Assembly: GCF_000961885.1 (NCBI RefSeq)
Contig: NZ_JZKH01000102.1
Coordinates: 1 to 25,760, forward strand
DNA: 25,760 nucleotides
Direction: 5' to 3'
Source: Streptomyces rubellomurinus
GTDB lineage: Bacteria > Actinomycetota > Actinomycetes > Streptomycetales > Streptomycetaceae
The position numbers and the translations under genes were made by a program. Numbering within the stretch: position 1 is the first letter of the stretch; each line of letters starts with the position of its first letter. Shown here piece after piece: positions 13,928 to 19,570 of this stretch. The notes beneath the pieces are model-generated. The model was not told where the DNA came from, made no database searches, and saw only the letters and a list, made by a program, of their open reading frames with translations.

Positions 13928-14773
13928 TCACGGGTTCACCGCGACCGCCTTGAAGAAGGTGTAGTGGAACGTCCCGCCCGGCCCGGCCGTGCGCCGCAGG
14001 TCGGCCACGCCCCGGTCGAACTCCTCCGCCGTGGCCAGTCCGGCCGCCAGCGCGTCCGCCCGTACCGCCTCCACCATCGCCACGAAGGTCCGCCGGGTGA
14101 AGCCCTCCGCCAGGCCCGGGCGCCCCGCGTCCGCGTAGACCGTGCGCGGACGGACCACCGGCTCCGCGAAACCGGCCGCCGTCAACAGCGGGTGCAGCCG
14201 TCGCCCGATCAGGGCGTCCCCGCCCGCCCCGGCCTGCAGCCGCACCAGGTGGCCGATCACGCGGTGGGCGGCCGGGCTCTCCGGGTGGAACAGCGCCGAG
14301 CCGTGGTCGCCCTCGATCACCGTGATCGTCCCGCCCGGCCGCAGCACCCGGCGCAGCGCCGCCAGGGCGGCCACCGGGGCGGCCAGGTGCTCCAGCACGA
14401 AGCACACGAAGACGTGGTCGAACGAGCCGTCCGGGAAGGGCAGTTCGTGCAAGTCCCCGTGGTGCCAGGACACCTGCGCGCCGGGCGCCTCGGCCGCCAC
14501 CCGGGCGCGGGCCTGCGCCAGCGAGTCCGCCGACAGGTCCGCCGCCGTCAGCAGCACCCCCGGGCTGCCGGCCAGCAGGTGCACCGTCTGCGCCCCCACC
14601 CCGCAGCCCGCCTCCAGCACCCGGCTGCCCGCCGGGTAGGCCGTGTCGGCGTGCAGCAGCCGGGCGAGGGTGTCGGCCTGGTCGCCCAGGCGCAGCGCCT
14701 CGCGCTCCGAGTAGCCGTGGACGTAGCGGTGGTCGTGCTCGGTGGTCTTCGGTCCTGCCGTTTCCGTGGTCAT
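13928..14773 (-). CDS. Class I SAM-dependent methyltransferase
   Basis: This 281-residue protein starts at ATG 14773 behind GAGGG. The N-terminus HDHRYVHGYSEREALRLGDQA is followed by motif I VLEAGCGVGAQT (52-63), an acidic loop TAADLSADSL, motif II GDLHELPFPDGSFDHVFVCFVLEHL and motif III LRPGGTITVIEGDHG. It belongs to the UbiE/Coq5-like Methyltransf_11/25 group. The C-terminal half, with GFTRRTFVAMVEAVRADALAAGLAT, probably forms the acceptor pocket. The acceptor is unknown. It is divergent from the MocR gene with only 28 bp between start codons, so its promoter must lie inside the MocR coding region. Confidence 0.92.
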   Translation of the reverse strand: MTTETAGPKTTEHDHRYVHGYSEREALRLGDQADTLARLLHADTAYPAGSRVLEAGCGVGAQTVHLLAGSPGVLLTAADLSADSLAQARARVAAEAPGAQVSWHHGDLHELPFPDGSFDHVFVCFVLEHLAAPVAALAALRRVLRPGGTITVIEGDHGSALFHPESPAAHRVIGHLVRLQAGAGGDALIGRRLHPLLTAAGFAEPVVRPRTVYADAGRPGLAEGFTRRTFVAMVEAVRADALAAGLATAEEFDRGVADLRRTAGPGGTFHYTFFKAVAVNP

Positions 14774-14801
14774 GGCTCCACCCTCGCGCCACTATGGACC
14801 G

Positions 14802-16343
14802 GTGAACAGGTCCAAAGACGCGGCATACGACAGGTCCAAAGACGCGGCCCCCGCCAGCTCCGAACCCGCCGAGACCGGCGCCGACTTCCTCCAGCTCGAC
14901 CCCGCCGAGGCCCCGGCCGGCGGCCTCACCGACTGGCTCGCCCGCCGACTGCGCGAGGCCGTCGCGGACGGACGCCTCCCGGCCGGCAGCCGGTTGCCCG
15001 CCAGCCGGGTGCTCGCCGCCGAACTCGGCGTCTCCCGTGGGGTGGTGACCGACGCCTACCGGCGCCTCGCCGAGGAGGGGCAGGTCGACGGGCGGCGGCG
15101 GGGCGGCACCGTCGTCGTCGCCCCGGCCGTGCCGGCCGCCCCGGCGCCCGCCCTCGCGGCAGGGCCGGCGCCCGTTCGCCCCGCCGCCGAGCTCTTCCGC
15201 CCCGACCCCGGCCCCGAGCTCTTCGACCGCCTGCGCGCGGCCCCCGCCCGGATCGACCTCACCCCCGGCCTGCCCGACCTCGCCGCCTTCCCCCGCACCG
15301 CCTGGCTGCGCGCCGAACGCGCCGTCCTCGACGGCCTCACCGCCGCCGACCTCGGCTACGGCGACCCGCGCGGCACCCCCGCACTGCGCCGGGCCGTCGC
15401 CCAGTGGCTGGCCCGCAACCGGGGCGTGCGCGCCGACCCGGACGAGGTGCTGATCGTCGCCGGCGCCGCCCAGGCCCTCGCCCTGCTCGGCCAAGCCCTC
15501 GCCCGGGAGGGCGTCACCGAGGTCGCCGTCGAGGACCCTGGCTCCCTCGGCACCCGGCAGCACCTCGCCCACTGGCTCGCCGCCGCGCCGCCCGTCCCGG
15601 TCGACGCCGAGGGCATCCGGGTCGACGCGCTGCGCGCCACCGGCGCCCCGGCCGTCCTGGTCACCCCCGCCCACCAGTTCCCGACCGGCGTCGTCCTCGG
15701 CGGCGAACGGCGGCGCGAGCTGCTCGGCTGGGCGGCCGACGGCGGCCTCGTCCTGGAGGACGACTACGACGCCGAACACCGCTACGACCGCCCGCCGGTG
15801 CCCGCCCTGCGCGCCACCCTGCCCGACCGGGTCTGCTACCTCGGCAGCATCTCCAAACTGCTCGCCCCCGCCCTGCGCACCGGCTGGCTGCTGGTCCCCG
15901 CCCGGCTGCGCGAGGCCGTGCTGGAGGCCAAGCGCTACGCCGACCTCGGCAACCCGGCGCTGCCCCAACTGGTGCTCGCCCGGCTGATGGAATCCGGCGA
16001 ACTGGAACGCCACCTCCGGCTGCTGCGCCGCCGCCACCGCCGCCGCCGGGACGCCATGATCGCCGCGATCCGCACCCACCTCCCGCACGCCACCGTCCAC
16101 GGCGCCGCCGCCGGACTGCACCTGATGCTCACCCTCCCGCCGGAACCCGCCCGCACCGACGTGGACCTGGCCGAAGCGGCCCTGTCCCACGGCGTCAAGA
16201 CCCACCCCCTGACCTGGCACGCCCGACTGCCCTCCCCACCCGGCCTGGTCCTCGGCTACGCGGCGACCCCACCGGGCGACATCACCGAAGGCATCGCCCT
16301 GCTGGGCGACGTGGTCCGGCGCACGGGCCGGCGGCCGTCGTAG
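14802..16343 (+). CDS. MocR/PdxR-type regulator: GntR winged helix fused to a class I aminotransferase fold
   Basis: Start GTG 14802 gives 513 residues; no alternative start occurs downstream before the DNA-binding domain. CACTAT (14790-14795) lies 6 nt upstream, suggesting a leaderless transcript. Residues about 38-100 form the GntR winged helix (LREAVADGRLPAGSRLPASR, LGVSRGVVTDAYRRLAEEG). After a Pro/Ala-rich linker comes a PLP-dependent aminotransferase-like domain: DLGYGDPRGTPALRRAVA, EDPGSLGTRQ, VTPAHQFPTG, EDDYDAE, and GSISKLLAP with Lys352 as the PLP-binding lysine. Members sense PLP or an amino compound rather than catalyse. The divergent methyltransferase gene is the obvious target. 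The N-terminus contains a duplicated RSKDAA. Confidence 0.93.
   Translation: MNRSKDAAYDRSKDAAPASSEPAETGADFLQLDPAEAPAGGLTDWLARRLREAVADGRLPAGSRLPASRVLAAELGVSRGVVTDAYRRLAEEGQVDGRRRGGTVVVAPAVPAAPAPALAAGPAPVRPAAELFRPDPGPELFDRLRAAPARIDLTPGLPDLAAFPRTAWLRAERAVLDGLTAADLGYGDPRGTPALRRAVAQWLARNRGVRADPDEVLIVAGAAQALALLGQALAREGVTEVAVEDPGSLGTRQHLAHWLAAAPPVPVDAEGIRVDALRATGAPAVLVTPAHQFPTGVVLGGERRRELLGWAADGGLVLEDDYDAEHRYDRPPVPALRATLPDRVCYLGSISKLLAPALRTGWLLVPARLREAVLEAKRYADLGNPALPQLVLARLMESGELERHLRLLRRRHRRRRDAMIAAIRTHLPHATVHGAAAGLHLMLTLPPEPARTDVDLAEAALSHGVKTHPLTWHARLPSPPGLVLGYAATPPGDITEGIALLGDVVRRTGRRPS
14806..14848 (+). repeat. 19-bp direct repeat at the start of the MocR gene, possible operator
   Basis: ACAGGTCCAAAGACGCGGC occurs at 14806-14824 and again at 14830-14848, a 24-bp period. 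An inverted partial copy, TATGGACC, lies at 14793-14800 in the promoter. MocR regulators are known to bind direct repeats near their divergent promoters, so these may be operator units that also encode RSKDAA twice. Confidence 0.65.
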
Positions 16344-16370
16344 CCGGGTGCGTCCTCGGTGGCTACCCGG
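16344..16370. terminator. Weak convergent terminator hairpin
   Basis: CCGGGT (16344-16349) pairs with ACCCGG (16365-16370) in the 43-bp gap between the convergent MocR and hypothetical genes. The stem is short and the loop long, so this is only a likely terminator. Confidence 0.4.
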
Positions 16371-16386
16371 TCGCGGCGGGCTGTGG

Positions 16387-16761
16387 TCAGGAGGCGGCGG
16401 CGCGGGTCAGTTCGGCCTCGTACTGGGCGGCGTCGAAGGTGTACTCCAGCGGCCGGGTCGCGTCGGCGGGGAGCTCCCAGTCCGACCAGAGCACGACGTC
16501 GGCGATCCGCCGGATCACCGCGGACAGGTAGCCGCAGCAGCCGCCGGTGCACTCGGGCTCGCCCAGGACCACCCGGCGGGGCTCCTCGGTGGCGCGCAGC
16601 GGGGAGGGGCCGTCGGGCGGGAAGAGCAGCACGGAGGAGGGGCCGCGGCCGTCCGTGCCGGGGCCGATCGACTCCTCGACGACGTCCTCGCCGTTGACGA
16701 GGAAGCGCACCTGGGAGGAACGGCGGTCCGTCACCACGCGGAGTTCCAGACGATCGAACAT
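16387..16761 (-). CDS. Small conserved-looking hypothetical protein with a C-x3-CC motif
   Basis: This 124-residue protein starts at ATG 16761. There is no Shine-Dalgarno, but TAGGCT (16773-16768) ends 6 nt before the ATG, so it is probably leaderless. The first half is beta-rich (RLELRVVTDRRSSQVRFLVNGEDVV). A central LGEPECTGGCCGYLSAVIRRIADVVLWSDWELP is its most distinctive part: clustered cysteines followed by a hydrophobic strand and a W-S-D-W end. That pattern resembles unnamed actinobacterial proteins with a CxCG...GC segment followed by vvW, but I cannot name a family. The Cys cluster could bind metal or form disulfides; it has no signal peptide. Confidence 0.8.
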   Translation of the reverse strand: MFDRLELRVVTDRRSSQVRFLVNGEDVVEESIGPGTDGRGPSSVLLFPPDGPSPLRATEEPRRVVLGEPECTGGCCGYLSAVIRRIADVVLWSDWELPADATRPLEYTFDAAQYEAELTRAAAS

Positions 16762-16875
16762 CGGGCCAGCCTATGCCGGGGCGCCGCGCGGCGTACTGCC
16801 GGGCGGCGGGCCCGCCCGGCTACGCTGGCCGCGCCCTGGACGCCGAAGACCGGCGAACACCCCCGTGGAGGCGTG

Positions 16876-18024
16876 ATGGTCCCGTTCCGGCGTGCGGTTC
16901 AACTCGGGCTGGCCGCCCTGGTGCTGGGGGCCGCGCTCGGTCCGGCGCCGGCCGGGTCGGCGGCGGTGCCGCGCAGGGCACCCGGTGAGAGGAGTGCGGC
17001 GATGACCGGCCACCACCCGGACTCCCGCACGCTCGCCGGGCGGCGGATCGTGCTCTCGTACCCGGGGCCGACTCCGCCGCCCGAGGTGCTGGGCGCGATC
17101 CGGGAGGGCCGGGCGGCCGGGGTGATCCTGTTCGCCGAGAACGTCCGCAGCGCGGAACAACTCGCGCGGGCCGTGGCGGACTTGAAGCGGGCGGCGGCGG
17201 AGGCGCCGGAGCCCCGGGCGCTGCTGCTGATGACCGACCAGGAGGGCGGCAAGGTGCGTCGGCTGCCGGGCGCGCCCGAGCTGTCCGCCCGCCGTACGGG
17301 CCTGGCGCCGGATCCGGTCGCCGCGGCCGTCGCCTCCGGCGCCGGCGCCGCCGGGACGCTCGCCGACGCCGGGCTCAACGTGAACCTGGCGCCGGTGCTC
17401 GACGTCTACGACGCCCCGGACGACTTCATCGACCACTACGAGCGCTCCTACGGCCAGGACCCCTCCAGGGTCGGCGAGTTGGCCACCGCCTTCCTCGCCG
17501 CCCAGCAGGACCTCGGTGTCGCCGCGACCGCCAAGCACTTCCCGGGGCTCGGCGCGGCCGCCCGCGACGAGAACACCGACGCCCGCCCGGTGACCCTGCC
17601 CGTCCCGCTGGAGCGGCTGCGCGATCGCCACGAGGCGCCGTACCGGGCCGCCATCGCGGCGGGGGTGCGGTTGGTGATGACCTCCTGGGCCGTCTACCCG
17701 GCGCTCGACCCGGACCGCCCGGCCGGGCTCTCGCCCGCCGTGGTGCAGGGCGAGCTGCGCGAGCGCCTCGGCTTCGACGGCGTGACCGTCACCGACGCGC
17801 TGGAGGCCGGGGCCCTCGCCCCGTACGGCGGCACGGGTGACCGCGCGGTGGCCGCCGCCGGGGCCGGGATGGACCTGCTGCTCTGCTCGGCCCGCGACCC
17901 CCGGCAGGGCGCGGAGGCCGCCGAGGCCCTGGCGGCCGCCCTGGACTCCGGCCGGCTCGACCCCCGCGCCTTCGCCGCCGCCGTCGACCGGATCGACCGC
18001 CTGCGGGCCGACCTGGGGGAGTGA
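16876..18024 (+). CDS. GH3 beta-N-acetylhexosaminidase-like protein (NagZ family), secreted form
   Basis: Starting at ATG 16876 (GGAGG just upstream), the product has 382 residues with a signal peptide (RRAVQLGLAALVLGAALGPA). The GH3 barrel shows GVILFAENV (82-90), LLLMTDQEGGKVRRLPG (116-132), NVNLAPVLDV (168-177), TAKHFPGLGAA (218-228) and the nucleophile region VTVTDALEAGAL with Asp307. NagZ-type enzymes remove terminal GlcNAc from peptidoglycan or chitin fragments. The usual KHFPGHGxxxxDSH acid/base segment is altered here to KHFPGLGAAARDENTD, without the Asp-His dyad. An internal ATG at 17002 with AGAGGAG 7 nt upstream could give a 340-residue cytoplasmic form. A -10-like TACGCT lies at 16821-16826. 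Confidence 0.9.
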   Translation: MVPFRRAVQLGLAALVLGAALGPAPAGSAAVPRRAPGERSAAMTGHHPDSRTLAGRRIVLSYPGPTPPPEVLGAIREGRAAGVILFAENVRSAEQLARAVADLKRAAAEAPEPRALLLMTDQEGGKVRRLPGAPELSARRTGLAPDPVAAAVASGAGAAGTLADAGLNVNLAPVLDVYDAPDDFIDHYERSYGQDPSRVGELATAFLAAQQDLGVAATAKHFPGLGAAARDENTDARPVTLPVPLERLRDRHEAPYRAAIAAGVRLVMTSWAVYPALDPDRPAGLSPAVVQGELRERLGFDGVTVTDALEAGALAPYGGTGDRAVAAAGAGMDLLLCSARDPRQGAEAAEALAAALDSGRLDPRAFAAAVDRIDRLRADLGE

Positions 18025-18060
18025 GGCGGCGCCGGCCGCTCGCCGGGGCGGGTTTGCGTC

Positions 18061-18149
18061 ATCGAAGGCCAGATTTTGGTCGGGTCGGTGATTCGAAGGG
18101 CAAATCCGGGTCGCGGCAGATGAATCGCATGGCAAAGTCGTGGTCGTGG
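18061..18149 (+). repeat. Three degenerate ~31-bp direct repeats upstream of a secreted-protein gene
   Basis: Three units follow one another at 18061-18088, 18091-18116 and 18122-18149. They share the pattern AT-CGAAGGGCAAA followed by GGTCG-GG, with steps of about 31-32 bp, or roughly three helical turns. The tract is more AT-rich than its surroundings. They may be binding sites for an unknown regulator of the gene at 18241. Confidence 0.5.
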
Positions 18150-18173
18150 CACCTGTGAAATGTCACATGTGCC
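18148..18173 (+). promoter_or_regulatory. Inverted repeat or hairpin in front of the secreted-protein gene
   Basis: GGCAC (18148-18152) pairs with GTGCC (18169-18173); after one C/T mismatch TGTGA (18154-18158) pairs with TCACA (18163-18167) around AATG. It resembles a CRP-type site, but the spacer is 4 rather than 6, so I call it only a palindromic regulatory candidate. Confidence 0.5.
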
Positions 18174-18240
18174 ATGTCGATGACGGTCGAACGTCGAGAA
18201 CCACCTCGAACCGACCCCTGACGCCCCTGAAGGAGAAGCC

Positions 18241-18702
18241 GTGAACCGCATCACCCGACTCGCGGTCGGCGCCGCCGGTGCCGCCGCCATGCTCGCCGTC
18301 CCCGCACCCGCACTCGCCCAGCCGGGGGCGGCCGCCGCCGCCACGGTCACCACCTGCGGGTACTCCGGCCTCCAGGCCGGTCTGGGCACCAAGGTCTGCG
18401 CCGACGTCACCGGCGGTAGCGTCGTGATCTACGGGCAGATCGGTCTGGCCGGCCCGCCCTCCCCGGACACGCCCTGGCCCCCGGCGCCGCGCGAGCTGAT
18501 CACCAGGCTGTCGGCGGAGGTGGTCGGCGGCCCGTCGCTCGGCTCGGTGTCCGGGCGGACGGTGTTCACGGTCAGCACCGTGCGGGTCGACGGGATCAGC
18601 GCCACCGTCGCGTGCGGCTCGGTCGTGCACGCCACCTTCGCGCTGGAGGCGGTCTGGCCGGTCTTGGGTCCGGTCACCGCGGACGTGCCGGTGAACTGCT
18701 GA
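18241..18702 (+). CDS. Small secreted protein with four cysteines
   Basis: GTG 18241 follows AAGGAGAAGCC, a good ribosome binding site. The 153-residue product has a signal peptide (RLAVGAAGAAAMLAVPAPALA, cleavage likely ALA/QP). The mature part holds four cysteines, in VTTCGYSG, TKVCADVTG, TVACGSVV and the C-terminal VPVNC, which could form two disulfides. It looks all-beta: GGSVVIYGQIGLAG, RELITRLSAEVVGG, GRTVFTVSTVRVDGISATVACGS. I do not recognise a named domain. The long upstream region with repeats and a palindrome implies regulated expression. Confidence 0.85.
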   Translation: MNRITRLAVGAAGAAAMLAVPAPALAQPGAAAAATVTTCGYSGLQAGLGTKVCADVTGGSVVIYGQIGLAGPPSPDTPWPPAPRELITRLSAEVVGGPSLGSVSGRTVFTVSTVRVDGISATVACGSVVHATFALEAVWPVLGPVTADVPVNC

Positions 18703-18719
18703 CGGCGCGTCACCCTGAC

Positions 18720-18757
18720 GGCCGGGCCCGCGAGTTGGCAGACTCCCGGGCCCGGCC
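18720..18757 (+). terminator. Terminator after the secreted-protein gene
   Basis: Perfect 11-bp arms GGCCGGGCCCG (18720-18730) and CGGGCCCGGCC (18747-18757). Inside, GAGT (18732-18735) pairs with ACTC (18742-18745) after a C/C mismatch. Confidence 0.85.
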
Positions 18758-18848
18758 CTCGGCATTCTCCGGGCCGGTGGCCGGCCGGCGTCCGCCGCCC
18801 GGCCGTCACCCTCCACCGACCGGGTCGCTCCGGAGCGCTGTGACGACT

Positions 18849-18862
18849 TGAAGAAATCTTCA
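18849..18862. promoter_or_regulatory. Palindromic operator-like site upstream of the ArsR gene
   Basis: TGAAGA-AA-TCTTCA is a perfect inverted repeat with a two-base centre, AT-rich in GC-rich surroundings. A -10-like TACAGT (18880-18885) lies 17 bp downstream, so the palindrome overlaps the -35 position. ArsR-type repressors usually bind such sites to control their own genes. Confidence 0.65.
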
Positions 18863-18949
18863 TCTGTCGCGATGATGCCTACAGTCCGGGGCGGGTACCC
18901 GCCCGGCCGGACGACCACCGAACCCGAACCAGACGGAGAGATGCGGACG

Positions 18950-19294
18950 ATGCCGGTCCCGCTGTACCAGGCGAAGGCGGACTTCTTCCGCACCCTCGGC
19001 CACCCGGTCCGCATCCGGGTCCTGGAACTGCTCCAGGACGGGCCCCGCCCGGTGCGCGAGCTGCTGGCGGAGATCGAGGTCGAGCCGTCCAACCTCTCCC
19101 AGCAGCTCGCCGTGCTGCGCCGCACCCAGCTGGTCACCGCCACCCGCGAGGGCAACACCGTGGTGTACGCGCTCAGCACTCCGGACGTCGCCGAGCTGCT
19201 CCGTGCCGCGCGCCGCATCCTGACCGACCTGCTCACCGACCAGGGCGCGCTGCTCTCCGAACTGCGCGCCTCCGGCGGCCGGTCGCCCCGCTGA
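18950..19294 (+). CDS. ArsR-family winged-helix regulator
   Basis: I choose ATG 18950 because GGAGAG (18935-18940) lies 9 nt upstream; ATG 18941 is too close to it. The 114-residue product starts MPVPLYQAKADFFRTLGHPVRIRVLELLQ, typical of the family. The helix-turn-helix is PVRELLAEIEVEPSNLSQQLAVLRRTQLV, with a wing TATREGNTVVYAL and a C-terminal dimer helix. It has no cysteine, so it lacks the classic metal-binding CxC site and probably senses something else or works through dimer state. The next gene encodes a small membrane protein 56 bp away on the same strand, and the palindrome at 18849-18862 is its likely operator. Confidence 0.93.
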   Translation: MPVPLYQAKADFFRTLGHPVRIRVLELLQDGPRPVRELLAEIEVEPSNLSQQLAVLRRTQLVTATREGNTVVYALSTPDVAELLRAARRILTDLLTDQGALLSELRASGGRSPR

Positions 19295-19350
19295 GCCCGC
19301 GCCCGCGCACGAACCGGCCGACCGAGACCCACCCGAGGAGAACCCCCGCC

Positions 19351-19560
19351 ATGAGCGACAGCACGACCGGCAGCGCGAGCGAGAGCAGCGGCGCGAGCCG
19401 GGGCGACGGCGCGAGCCGGCCCGGTGGCGCCGCCGACAGCACGAACGAGGAGAAGGCGCGCCGCAAGCAGATGCTGATCCGCGCGGGCATCTACATCTTC
19501 GCCACGCACCTGTTCGCCGGGTTCGTGTTGCTGCTCTTCGCCCTCGGCGACCGCAAGTAG
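19351..19560 (+). CDS. Small single-pass membrane protein
   Basis: This 69-residue protein starts at ATG 19351 behind GAGGAG. The first 30 residues are Ser/Gly/Ala-rich and disordered. A charged stretch NEEKARRKQMLIRAG leads into one membrane helix, IYIFATHLFAGFVLLLFALG, ending in DRK. The THLFAGF segment reminds me of small actinobacterial membrane proteins annotated DUF6126, but I am not certain. It probably shares the ArsR transcript and may be its regulated output. A small hairpin AGCCC-TCG-GGGCT (19559-19571) spans its stop and that of the convergent P450-terpene synthase gene. Confidence 0.8.
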   Translation: MSDSTTGSASESSGASRGDGASRPGGAADSTNEEKARRKQMLIRAGIYIFATHLFAGFVLLLFALGDRK

Positions 19561-19570
19561 CCCTCGGGGC

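Noticed and set aside
13791..16220. Long minus-strand open frame opposite the MocR gene
   Set aside because: It lies antisense to a clear MocR gene and the rest overlaps the methyltransferase in another frame; composition is typical of a shadow frame.
18154..18167. CRP-like site TGTGA-N4-TCACA
   Set aside because: CRP sites have a 6-bp spacer; here it is 4, and the half sites sit inside a longer hairpin.
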